IMG/VR virus record: IMGVR_UViG_3300050821_002545
Coordinates: 1 to 28,417 of that record
Source of the DNA: a virus
Length of the DNA stretch: 28,417 bases
Strand: one strand, 5' to 3'
The notes beneath the pieces are model-generated. The model was not told the DNA's origin and ran no database searches. It worked only from the letters and a program-made list of their open reading frames with translations. Each line of letters begins with the position of its first letter. The first letter of the stretch is position 1. The position numbers and the translations under genes were made by a program. Below, one piece after another: positions 7,514-15,426 of this stretch.

Positions 7514-7887
7514 TGAGCACACCATGGGATGCGGTTGAGCAGTTGCTGAATATCATGGACAAAGCGCGGCAGTGGCCGGGGCTTAGGCCTTTGCATGACG
7601 CCGCGCAGAAGGAGCTTACCAAGCACGCCAACGACGCGAAAGCGCAGCTTGATAAGGAAGCTGCGGACGAGAAGCGTGCAGCGGATCAGAAACTAGCCGA
7701 ACAGGCGAAGGCCCGTCAGATCGAAGCTGACAAAGAAGCCAAAGCCAACGAAGCCAAGGCCCCTCGCCTTAGGTCCGCCCAGCGCGAAGATGGAATGCCT
7801 ACGCCTTCCCCAGCTGGCCTTCCTCGACCTTCCGCGACTGAAGTAGAGGAAGAACACGAACACGAAGAGGAGCATGAAGATGCGTGA
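7513..7887 (+). CDS. Highly charged coiled-coil protein with acidic His-rich tail
   Basis: The product is 124 residues from the ATG of a TAATG overlap; an earlier in-frame ATG at 7489 lies in the previous gene. Residues 30-90 are almost uninterrupted Ala/Lys/Glu/Gln/Asp helix (AAQKELTKHANDAKAQLDKEAADEKRAADQKLAEQ), very likely a long single helix or coiled coil. The C-terminus is proline-rich (MPTPSPAGLPRPSATEV) and then EEEHEHEEEHEDA, which could bind divalent metal or act as a flexible acidic tail. There are no cysteines and no membrane segment. Such proteins often act as scaffolds or tail chaperones, but this is inference only. Confidence 0.6.
   Translation: MSTPWDAVEQLLNIMDKARQWPGLRPLHDAAQKELTKHANDAKAQLDKEAADEKRAADQKLAEQAKARQIEADKEAKANEAKAPRLRSAQREDGMPTPSPAGLPRPSATEVEEEHEHEEEHEDA
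7868..7872 (+). promoter_or_regulatory. Ribosome binding site deciding the start at 7880
   Basis: AGGAG at 7868-7872 lies one base before an ATG at 7874 but seven bases before the in-frame ATG at 7880. Only the second spacing suits initiation, so the shorter product is preferred. Confidence 0.5.
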
Positions 7888-8074
7888 TATACTTTCAGGA
7901 TTTGGGCCGGATTCTCCGGATGACCAGCAACCACGTGCCCGCAATGGAGGGGAGATGCCGGTCAAGCCAATCCCCTACAAACCCCCGGTTGGTCCAACTA
8001 CCTTCTCTCACGAAGGACCCGGCCTAGCGGATCATACCAATCATGGGTGCTGCGGCACAAATGGAAAGTATTGA
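7880..8074 (+). CDS. Small proline/glycine-rich phage protein
   Basis: The product is 64 residues from the ATG at 7880, chosen for its AGGAG spacing over the ATG two codons earlier. The protein is rich in Pro and Gly with a mid-region KPIPYKPPVGPTTFSHEGPGLADHTNHG and a C-terminal CCGTNGKY. The PPVGPT-GPGL-TNHG pattern recurs, as far as I recall, in small proteins beside tail tube genes of T7-like phages. It overlaps the preceding gene by eight bases. The TGA overlaps the ATG of the HNH endonuclease (TGATG). Function unknown. Confidence 0.55.
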   Translation: MRDILSGFGPDSPDDQQPRARNGGEMPVKPIPYKPPVGPTTFSHEGPGLADHTNHGCCGTNGKY

Positions 8075-8553
8075 TGTTTGACATCAATAAAAAGCTTCTG
8101 GATAGAACATCTGTTGTAGAAGACGGATGTTGGATGTTTCTGGGGGCTTGGGACAGTCACCAATATGGTATAGTATGGTACGGAGGGCATAATAAAGGTG
8201 CTCATATTGTATCATATGAATATCATATTGGTCCTGTTCCAAAAGATAAATTCGTTCTTCATAAGTGTGACCATCCTTGGTGCGTTAATCCAGAACATCT
8301 GTTTGTAGGTACTAAGAAGGAAAATTATGATGATATGATTGCTAAGGGCAGAGGTGACGACTGCCATCGTAGAGGTGAGGATAATAATACAACAATTTTA
8401 ACCGAACAGCAGGTTATTGAAATCTATTCTCTGCTTGATAAGGGATTAACCCATACCTCCATCGCTATAAGATATGGGGTAGCAAGGCCGACAATTACTT
8501 CTATAAATAGCGGTCAGAACTGGCGTCATCTATATGAGAGGTACCATCAGTGA
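8074..8553 (+). CDS. HNH homing-type endonuclease with C-terminal helix-turn-helix
   Basis: The product is 159 residues from the ATG of a TGATG overlap. Residues 59-90 carry the HNH_3-type core: H63, the CDH at 65-67, C70, N72, H75 and then LFVGTKKENYDDMIAKGR, the usual post-motif helix. Residues 107-152 (ILTEQQVIEIYSLLDKGLTHTSIAIRYGVARPTITSI) form a helix-turn-helix DNA-binding unit as in many free-standing phage HNH enzymes. The DNA is strikingly AT-rich: one 60-base line at 8161 is about 35% GC, against about 53% in a line of the next gene. Expected role: site-specific nicking or cutting that spreads the gene between related phages. It lies between two phage genes with perfect stop/start overlaps, so if inserted it has become translationally coupled. 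Confidence 0.85.
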   Translation: MFDINKKLLDRTSVVEDGCWMFLGAWDSHQYGIVWYGGHNKGAHIVSYEYHIGPVPKDKFVLHKCDHPWCVNPEHLFVGTKKENYDDMIAKGRGDDCHRRGEDNNTTILTEQQVIEIYSLLDKGLTHTSIAIRYGVARPTITSINSGQNWRHLYERYHQ

Positions 8554-9737
8554 CCCAAAACGTAGACATCGGCAATCGTGCGCTCCAGATAATGGGTTCG
8601 CGCACGAACATGTCTACAGCGGAGTTCACAGGTCTCACCTCCAACGAAGCCATCCAGTGCAATCTTATCATGTACAAGTTGCGTGATGAGTTGAACAGGA
8701 TGGCTCCCTGGGATTGTGTAACCAAGTACAACAGTCTCACGTATATCTGTTCACTTCCAACCACCCCAGAGAACGCAACCGCCGGTGCGCCTCTTTGGCA
8801 ACCAGGAATTCCCGCACCTCCTTGGAGCTACGAATACCAGTACCCGGTTGACTGTCTCCGCGCGCGGAAGATCATCCCTCAATACACTACCCAAAGTGGT
8901 GCCGGAACTCCGATCTATCCAGCCGGAACCGCTACCGGAGCAGGCCAAGTCGGCTGGACAGGACCGGCGATAAGGTTTAAGGTTTCCACAGACAACTTCT
9001 ATGGCGTTACCCAAGCCGCGCCTACTGCACCAGGGGTAGGCTATTCCGTTGGGGACATTCTAACAATGCCCCAACCAACTTATACTTTCCAGCAAAACTC
9101 CGCTCCGGTTAACCAACCACCATCTCTCACTACTTATACCATGACCGTTGGAGCACCAGTACAACTGCTAGTTACCAACGTCAATGGTGCTGGGGGTATT
9201 CTCGGCGTCAGTCCTATAAACCAAGTTCAGGGTGAAACCGAAGATAACCAATCTCCAATCGGAGGTAGCTACTTTTCTGTTCAAGGTAGTGGTACCTTTG
9301 CTCCAAGCGCTTCACAAAGTGCAAATAATCCAGGTATCCCAAGCTCCGGATCAGGCGCGACTTTCAGTCTAACTTGGACCACCGGCCAAGCTCTACAACG
9401 GGTTATTCTCTGTAATGAAGAACAAGCTATTCTCTGCTACAATGCCCAGATTACCGATCCGAACTTGATGGACCCGTTATATCAAGATGCTTGGCAACAT
9501 ATCCTGGCCGCACGACTTGCGTTCCAGCTTTCGGGCGATAAGGCCCTTGCGAATATCTTGATTGGGCTGACTAATAATATGATTACGGAAGCCCGCAAAG
9601 CCGACGGCAATGAGGGACTTACCGTCAACGACGTAACTCCCGACTTCCTTCGCATCCGTGGAGACTATGGCGGACCTAATTACGAATTCAGTCCAAATAT
9701 GAGTTTCGACTGGGGTGGGATGTTTAGTTACTACTGA
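8550..9737 (+). CDS. Tail tubular protein A (T7 gp11-like) with an inserted beta-rich domain
   Basis: The 395-residue product starts at GTG in a GTGA overlap. The N-terminus (DIGNRALQIMGSRTNMSTAEF, then CNLIMYKLRDELNRMAPWDCVTKYNSL and WSYEYQYPVDCLRARKI) and the C-terminal part (EEQAILCYNAQITDPNLMDPLYQDAWQHILAARLAFQLSGDK) are the two halves of the T7 gp11 family, which forms the gatekeeper ring between portal and nozzle. T7 gp11 is about 196 residues. Here about 130 extra residues (150-277) intervene, with GVGYSVGDILTMPQPTYTF, VQLLVTNVNGAGG and SGSGATFSLTW, a beta module also seen in other phage tail proteins. The insert probably projects from the ring. The gene directly precedes the nozzle gene, the expected order. 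Confidence 0.85.
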   Translation: MTQNVDIGNRALQIMGSRTNMSTAEFTGLTSNEAIQCNLIMYKLRDELNRMAPWDCVTKYNSLTYICSLPTTPENATAGAPLWQPGIPAPPWSYEYQYPVDCLRARKIIPQYTTQSGAGTPIYPAGTATGAGQVGWTGPAIRFKVSTDNFYGVTQAAPTAPGVGYSVGDILTMPQPTYTFQQNSAPVNQPPSLTTYTMTVGAPVQLLVTNVNGAGGILGVSPINQVQGETEDNQSPIGGSYFSVQGSGTFAPSASQSANNPGIPSSGSGATFSLTWTTGQALQRVILCNEEQAILCYNAQITDPNLMDPLYQDAWQHILAARLAFQLSGDKALANILIGLTNNMITEARKADGNEGLTVNDVTPDFLRIRGDYGGPNYEFSPNMSFDWGGMFSYY

Positions 9738-9745
9738 GGGGCTAA

Positions 9746-12631
9746 GTGGCGCAACCGACTATCCAGACTAGCTTCGCCACCGGGGAGTGGGCACCCAAGC
9801 TGCGAAGTCGTGTCGATATTCAGAAGTACCGTTCTGGAGCAGCCTTACTTCGTAATTTCTATGTTGATTATTCTGGTGGTGGAGCCTCCACTCGTCAGGG
9901 GACGAAGTTCATCGCGCAGGTTGGCGCTAACGGCGCGCGCCTAATCCCCTTCCAAGCCTCCACCACCGTTTCCTACATTCTCGAGTTCGGCCAAAACTAC
10001 ATCCGGTTCTACACCAACGGCGCGCAGGTCTTGAGTGGAGGTCTACCCTATCAAATCTCCACTCCTTACAACGTCGCTGATCTATTCCCAAATCCAGCTA
10101 CCCAAAATCCAGGACTAAAGTTCGTCCAAGACGTAACTTCCCTAATCATCTGCCATCCTTCTTACCAACCCGCGATTCTTACGATCAATTCCGCGAATAA
10201 TTGGACGTTATCAATCATCTCCTTCGGCCCAACCATCGCTTCCCCTACTGGCCTTTCCGCATCAACCACCCTCCCTTCCGCATCAGCCCAGTGGCACTAT
10301 GGCTATCTCGTCACCGCGGTTGACCAGAACAACCAAGAGAGCGCGCCACCAACGCCTGTTACCCTAGATGGTTATGGGGGTATTGACGTAACCGCTACCC
10401 CTGGAACCAACTCCATCTCTTGGAACGCCGTCCCTGGAGCAGTCAGCTATAACGTCTACAAAGCCGCTCCAACTTACGACACTACCATCGCAGTCGGCGC
10501 GACCTATGGGTTCATCAAGAACCAAACCGGGGTAGTCTACACCGACACCACCCCAGGAGATGTCCCTGACTTCTCACAAACCCCGCCGGTGGAGCAGAAT
10601 CCGTTCCTGGGCGCGGGGGTGCAGTCCTACACTATCACCGGAAACGCCAACTACACCTCCGTCCCGCCAGTTACTGTAGCCGCTCCTCCTTCCCGCGTAC
10701 CAGCCACTGCTCAAGCATCCCTAACCGTCACTTCCCTGACCGTTGCATTTGGTGGAGCGTTTGCGTTCAGTCCACTGGGCTTCACCTTCTCCGGACCTTA
10801 TGGTCTAATCCTCCTCTGCACCGGAGCCGCTGGTTTCTCTGCAACCTCCTTCTCCATCGTCAATGGTGGAAGCCTTACCTCCGGCAACACTCCTACCAAC
10901 CCGGTCGCCATCACTGGCCCACCCGGCTCGAACCCAGCGACGGTTAACCTTACTTGGCAGCTTGGATCAGTTGTTCCAATCGAATCCGGGACCGGCTACC
11001 TCGTCCCTCCAGCCGTAACCATCCCCGGTGGCGCAACCGCTACCGCTACCCTAGCCACAGCCTCTGGCGGCAACCCCGGCGTTCCAGGATTCATCCAAGA
11101 GCGCCTAGCTCTAGCCGGCCAGGCCAATGCGGTCCAGACCTTCAATTTCTCGCAACCAAACAGCTTCTTCAACTTCAACACCTCTGACCCATCTGAGCCC
11201 GACGATGCGATCCAGGGAACCATTATCTCCGAGGAACTGAACGATATCCGTTGGGCCATTCCGGTTCCGACCGGTATTATCTTCGGAACCGGCAAAGGTG
11301 CTTGGTTAGTCAACGGCGGTGGTGGTATCTCCACTATGAACCCAATGACCCCGAGTAACATCACCGCGCAACCGCAGGGATTTAATGGTGCGAACGACCT
11401 TAGACCAATCAAGATCAATATGGATGTCCTCTATGGAACCAATAAGGGCAACTACGTTCGTGATCTCACCTACAATCTCTATGCTCAAATCTTTACCGGA
11501 TCAGACATCAGTGTCTTATCAAATCATCTATTCTTCGGCTTTTACATGCTGGATTGGGCGTGGGCGGAAGAACCTTTTAAAACTCTCTGGTGTGTGAGGA
11601 ATGATGGTCAATTAATCTCTCTCGGGTTCGTCAAAGAACAAGACCTAATCGGTTGGGCGCATCATGATACCAACGGCCAATTCCTATCAGTCTGTTCCGT
11701 TATTGAAACCATAAATGGCAACGTGGTTGACGCTGTCTACGTAATCGTCCAACGCTTCATCAACGGAGCTTATGTTCAGTACGTCGAGCGGATGGCTGAT
11801 CGCTATTTCCCGTATGGCTACGAAGATAGTTGGAGCGTCGATTGTGCACTTCAAACCGCTCCACAGGCATCCCCAACCACCACCGTAACTATAGTCAACG
11901 TCGGTCAAGGAACTGGCGGCAACGTCGGTGATGTGGTTGATCTCCTAGACGTAGCTGGCGCACCATTCACTGCTGGTATGATCGGTTGGATTATCCGCGC
12001 TGGAGGAGGAATCTATAAGATCACCAACTTCGGCAACACCGCTATTGTAAAAGCTACTGTTATCCGCGTTGCTTCTCTTCTCAATCCATACACCACAGCC
12101 CCTTATCAGGTCACAGGATACACCATATGGCAACCAGTCACCTCCGTCTCAGGCCTAACACAACTCGAAGGTCAGCAAGTCGTGGGTGTGGCGGATGGCA
12201 CGGCGATTGGTCCCTTGACGGTTTCAGCTGGCGGGTCTGTGACCTTAGGGCTGACTGCCAGCAAAGTTACCCTTGGCCTTGCGTTTCTCCCACAGTTGCA
12301 GACGCTGCCTTTGGACTTAGGGGAACCAACGGTTCAAGGAAAGAGGAAGAAGATCACAGGGGTGACGCTGAGGGTGGCGGACACTCTAGGCTTATCAATT
12401 GGAACGACCTTCGCGAATGTGGTACCGATGAAGGACTTTACCCTCGGGAATATCCCGACGACCTCATCAGGTCCGATAGCGGTAACTGACCTAGTTGACG
12501 GGGACGGACGGACTATTATCGACCAAGACTGGCAAGAAGCGGGGAATTATTGCATCGAACAAGCCCTACCCTACCCCGCGACGATCCTTGGAGCTATGCC
12601 AGAGGTTACTATCGGAGACACCAAAGGATGA
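9746..12631 (+). CDS. Tail tubular protein B / nozzle (T7 gp12-like)
   Basis: The 961-residue product starts with GTG at 9746, eight bases after the gp11-like stop. The beginning (QTSFATGEWAPKLRSRVDIQKYRSGAALLRNFYVDYSGGGASTRQGTKF) is the diagnostic start of T7 gp12-family nozzle proteins, with the S-x-G-x-L/W-x-P-x-L-x-x-R-x-D-x-x-Y-x-x-G and R-x-G-T-x-F elements. Residues of roughly 165-280 (PTGLSAS to VVYTDTTPGD, with SWNAVPGAVSYNVYKA) form a fibronectin-III-like insertion. Typical late elements follow: FIQERLALAGQANAVQTF, DPSEPDDAIQGTIISEELNDIRW and a receptor-like segment AWAEEPFKTLWCVRNDGQLISLGFVKEQDLIGWAHHDTNG. The T7 protein is about 794 residues, so this one is larger mainly through beta insertions. 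Role: the tail nozzle that closes the channel and carries fibres. Confidence 0.9.
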   Translation: MAQPTIQTSFATGEWAPKLRSRVDIQKYRSGAALLRNFYVDYSGGGASTRQGTKFIAQVGANGARLIPFQASTTVSYILEFGQNYIRFYTNGAQVLSGGLPYQISTPYNVADLFPNPATQNPGLKFVQDVTSLIICHPSYQPAILTINSANNWTLSIISFGPTIASPTGLSASTTLPSASAQWHYGYLVTAVDQNNQESAPPTPVTLDGYGGIDVTATPGTNSISWNAVPGAVSYNVYKAAPTYDTTIAVGATYGFIKNQTGVVYTDTTPGDVPDFSQTPPVEQNPFLGAGVQSYTITGNANYTSVPPVTVAAPPSRVPATAQASLTVTSLTVAFGGAFAFSPLGFTFSGPYGLILLCTGAAGFSATSFSIVNGGSLTSGNTPTNPVAITGPPGSNPATVNLTWQLGSVVPIESGTGYLVPPAVTIPGGATATATLATASGGNPGVPGFIQERLALAGQANAVQTFNFSQPNSFFNFNTSDPSEPDDAIQGTIISEELNDIRWAIPVPTGIIFGTGKGAWLVNGGGGISTMNPMTPSNITAQPQGFNGANDLRPIKINMDVLYGTNKGNYVRDLTYNLYAQIFTGSDISVLSNHLFFGFYMLDWAWAEEPFKTLWCVRNDGQLISLGFVKEQDLIGWAHHDTNGQFLSVCSVIETINGNVVDAVYVIVQRFINGAYVQYVERMADRYFPYGYEDSWSVDCALQTAPQASPTTTVTIVNVGQGTGGNVGDVVDLLDVAGAPFTAGMIGWIIRAGGGIYKITNFGNTAIVKATVIRVASLLNPYTTAPYQVTGYTIWQPVTSVSGLTQLEGQQVVGVADGTAIGPLTVSAGGSVTLGLTASKVTLGLAFLPQLQTLPLDLGEPTVQGKRKKITGVTLRVADTLGLSIGTTFANVVPMKDFTLGNIPTTSSGPIAVTDLVDGDGRTIIDQDWQEAGNYCIEQALPYPATILGAMPEVTIGDTKG

Positions 12632-13056
12632 TAGCCATTGCCGAAAATCTCGATGTAGACCTTCATGAAGTCCTTCGCCGGTCTCCGGTTGCGGATGTGG
12701 CTGGGGCAGAGGAGACCTTACGGGAATGTATGTTTCGGAGTATTGAGGTTAGGTACGGCTTAGTTGATGGCGAAATCGCCTGCGTTTGGGGCTTGATACC
12801 ACCGACGCTCCTTAGCACCACCGCCTACCTCTGGTTGCTAACCACCGATATCATTGCTGAACATAAGTTCCTCTTCATCCGACACTCCCAAAGGTACATC
12901 GAACAAGCGTTGGAAATCTTCCCTAACATCATCGGCGATTGCATCGTTGGCAACCAATCAGCCAAGCGTTGGCTAACCTGGCTCGGTGCGGAGTTCTCGG
13001 AGCCGGTTTCGGGTAGATGGCCGTTCGTGATTCGAGCTAAGGTTCTCCATGGCTGA
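12628..13056 (+). CDS. Internal virion protein A-like (T7 gp13-like, GNAT-related)
   Basis: The 142-residue product starts at the ATG of an ATGA overlap with the nozzle gene; an earlier in-frame ATG at 12550 lies within that gene. The sequence (IEVRYGLVDGEIACVWGLIPPTLLSTTAYLWLLTTDIIAEHKFLFIRHSQRYIEQALEIFPNIIGDCIVGNQSAKRWLTWLGAEF) has the GNAT-like ending seen in the small proteins at this position in T7-like phages, in which a conserved RWLxxLGxxF segment forms the last core strand. It lies exactly between gp12-like and gp14-like genes, as gp13 does in T7. T7 gp13 is needed for virion morphogenesis. An acetyltransferase activity is possible but unproven. It overlaps the next gene by eight bases. 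Confidence 0.7.
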   Translation: MIAIAENLDVDLHEVLRRSPVADVAGAEETLRECMFRSIEVRYGLVDGEIACVWGLIPPTLLSTTAYLWLLTTDIIAEHKFLFIRHSQRYIEQALEIFPNIIGDCIVGNQSAKRWLTWLGAEFSEPVSGRWPFVIRAKVLHG

Positions 13057-13636
13057 TCCAATCTCCCTCGCAGCGATGGTTAGTGGAGGAGCTTCCGCTG
13101 CGGGTGCGGCTGTTGGTGCTATTGGTAGTCTTAAGCAGGGCGCCGCCCAATCCAATATGTACAACTACCAGGCTGGGGTGGCGAAGGCTAATGCGGTTAT
13201 TGCTCAACAGGACGCGGTTTACGCAACGCAGGCTGGTGAAGTTGAAGGCCAACAATCCGGTATGCGCACGCGCGCTGAGGTCGGGCAGACCAGGGCTGCG
13301 TATGGAGCAGGGAATATCTCCGGAGGCAGCCCTAGTAGGGTCGAGGCTAGTGAGGTTAAGATTGGTCAACAGAACGAAGGAATTATCGCAAGCAATGCCG
13401 CTAAGCGAGCCTACGGATTTAATGTGAAAGCCGCGGAAGACACAGCTACTGCCCAGATTGATTATTCAGCTGCGAAGACTTCAACCGAAGCTGGGACCCT
13501 TGGTGCAGTTTCGAGCATCATCGGCGGCGTTGGTCAAGTTGCGAGTAAATGGATGCAAGCTGGTCAGAGCTTTGGTTCAGGTGGTGGAGATCAGGGGGCC
13601 GATATGTCTCAATATGTTAGTAACTATGTTGGATAG
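13049..13636 (+). CDS. Internal virion protein B-like (T7 gp14-like)
   Basis: The 195-residue product is Ala/Gly/Gln-rich and starts MADPISLAAMVSGGASAAGAAVGAIGSLKQG, a glycine-zipper-like helix suited to membrane insertion. It continues as amphipathic helix (YQAGVAKANAVIAQQDAVYATQAGEVEGQQ) with RTRAEVGQTRAAYGAGNISGGSPSRV, typical of the gp14 family of T7-like phages. It ends with a second Gly-rich helix (GTLGAVSSIIGGVGQVASKWM) and a flexible tail. There are no cysteines. In T7, gp14 is ejected first and forms the outer membrane pore of the ejection channel. Position, size (T7 gp14 is about 196 residues) and composition agree. The start is an ATG overlapping the previous gene by eight bases. 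Confidence 0.85.
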   Translation: MADPISLAAMVSGGASAAGAAVGAIGSLKQGAAQSNMYNYQAGVAKANAVIAQQDAVYATQAGEVEGQQSGMRTRAEVGQTRAAYGAGNISGGSPSRVEASEVKIGQQNEGIIASNAAKRAYGFNVKAAEDTATAQIDYSAAKTSTEAGTLGAVSSIIGGVGQVASKWMQAGQSFGSGGGDQGADMSQYVSNYVG

Positions 13637-13641
13637 ATAAC

Positions 13642-15426
13642 TTGCCAACCGTTCCTTACACCCCTTTCTCAACCGCCCAGCCCCAATCCCCTGGAGAAGG
13701 GCTTAGTGTCAACACGCCCGGTGCGGCATTTGGGGAGAACGTCGGCGCGGCGCTGAAGCAGCTTGGGTCCACGACCGAGCAGGCGGGATCGGAGATATTC
13801 CAGCGGGCCATCGCGCTTCAGGATTTAAAGAACGAGAACGACGCGAGAACTGCGCAGACAGATTTTGCAACCAAATCCAGCGAATTGCATGCGCAATATG
13901 GAGCTTTGACTGGTCAGGCCGCGGCTGATGCGTTACCTAAGTTCTTGAAGGACCAAGCTGATCTCCGTACTTCAATCCGCGGTTCATTGAACACCCCTGT
14001 CGCACAGCGGATGTATGATGCAGATACGTTACCGTTCCTTCAACGGAATGTGTTCTCGGCATCTAGCCACGCGGCGGAGGAGAATAAGAAATATACTATT
14101 GAGACCCTCGGTAGTTCAGCTAAGACCGCAGAAGAACAGGCTGCTCTACATCCTGATGACGAAAACTATGTCGATCAGCAACGAACTAAAATCAAAGGTC
14201 TTGTCACCTCACAGGTCATGGCTGCGGTTGGGACCAGTGATCCTAATGATCCTAATGTTGTCAAAGCGGTCAATGACGCGTTGAGCAAACAGCGCGCTGA
14301 GCAGATTCTAGCTAAGGCTGTTACCGATCCTATAACCGCTGGCAAGTGGCAACAGAAGTATGCGGACCAGTTAACCAATCCCGCCGACCGGGACCGTGTC
14401 AACGCTACTATCGAGAACCGTGGAGCGGCTGTAGCGGCCAGCAATATCGCAACTAGTATCCTCCAAGCGCACCGGCAACCTGATGGGTCCTATGATCTTC
14501 CTGCTACGCAACTAGAACAGTTAGCTAGAGACCAAGCAACCAAGGCCCTTCCTGACAACCCCTTAGTCGCAGACACAACCGTTGGCAAACTCCACAGTTT
14601 AATGTCCAACCAAACGTACTTCACCAAGTACGAACAGCAGGACGCCAAGAACGAGTTTAACCAAATCCTCGATAAGCAAGACATCCATGATGTGCAGACC
14701 TTCCTCGCTATGCCCGGCGCGGATAAGGTTATGTCAAAGCTACCACCAGATATGAGAACAGCGCCGCAGCTTCAGAAATACATCAACAACTTCCAAGCCG
14801 GCCGGGATAGGCAGACGAACGAATATTGGTCAACTACAATCAACGGAATGCGATCTTCCGATTCCTCTGCGTTCATGTCGATCGATCCAACCGATCCACA
14901 ATACCATCTCAGTAAGCAAGACATTATCCGAGTTCAGAATCAGCAGGCAGAGTTGGCCCGGAACCCACAGGACGATCCTAGAGTTAGTCGCGCGATGAGT
15001 TGGCTCCTGGGCGCCCGAGGAGCGGAGCTTAAGGAACTTGAGGTTGACCAGAAGCATCCAGGAAGTGAGGATGATTATTACCACTTCCGTGGCGCGCTTC
15101 AAGAAGCGATTCAGGTTTATCAGGAAGATCACAAAGGCCAACAACCAACCTACGAAGATATCGTAGACAAAATCGGTCCGCAGATAATCAAAACCCACGC
15201 GGCTACTCCTGGATGGTTTGGAACCAACTTCAGAGCCGGTGAGGAACCCGCATTCCGACAGTTCAACCGACCGACTCTACAGGATATCCCACAAGAAGAA
15301 CGGGATAAGATCACCCAAGACTTCATCAATAAGGGCGTCCCCCAACCGACCGAGTCCGAACTAACCCAAATCTACGCTCGGCAGTTGTTCAACAAATTCT
15401 ACAAACAGAGCAAGCCCAGTGAGTGA
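13642..15426 (+). CDS. Internal virion protein C-like (T7 gp15-like)
   Basis: The product is 594 residues with a TTG start at 13642, five bases after the gp14-like stop; no ATG or GTG nearby gives the same N-terminus. The N-terminal part (PGAAFGENVGAALKQLGSTTEQAGSEIFQRAIALQDLKNENDARTAQTDFATKSSELHAQYGALTGQAA) is the alpha-helical pattern that opens many gp15-like ejection proteins. The rest is almost wholly helical with many Gln, Asp and Asn and no cysteine. T7 gp15 (about 747 residues) lines the periplasmic part of the DNA ejection channel with gp16. Position between gp14-like and gp16-like genes supports the call. The stop overlaps the next GTG start by eight bases. Confidence 0.85.
   Translation: MPTVPYTPFSTAQPQSPGEGLSVNTPGAAFGENVGAALKQLGSTTEQAGSEIFQRAIALQDLKNENDARTAQTDFATKSSELHAQYGALTGQAAADALPKFLKDQADLRTSIRGSLNTPVAQRMYDADTLPFLQRNVFSASSHAAEENKKYTIETLGSSAKTAEEQAALHPDDENYVDQQRTKIKGLVTSQVMAAVGTSDPNDPNVVKAVNDALSKQRAEQILAKAVTDPITAGKWQQKYADQLTNPADRDRVNATIENRGAAVAASNIATSILQAHRQPDGSYDLPATQLEQLARDQATKALPDNPLVADTTVGKLHSLMSNQTYFTKYEQQDAKNEFNQILDKQDIHDVQTFLAMPGADKVMSKLPPDMRTAPQLQKYINNFQAGRDRQTNEYWSTTINGMRSSDSSAFMSIDPTDPQYHLSKQDIIRVQNQQAELARNPQDDPRVSRAMSWLLGARGAELKELEVDQKHPGSEDDYYHFRGALQEAIQVYQEDHKGQQPTYEDIVDKIGPQIIKTHAATPGWFGTNFRAGEEPAFRQFNRPTLQDIPQEERDKITQDFINKGVPQPTESELTQIYARQLFNKFYKQSKPSE

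Noticed and set aside
8997-9380. Diversity-generating retroelement target in the tail tube A insertion
   Set aside because: No reverse transcriptase gene and no template-repeat copy were seen in the window.
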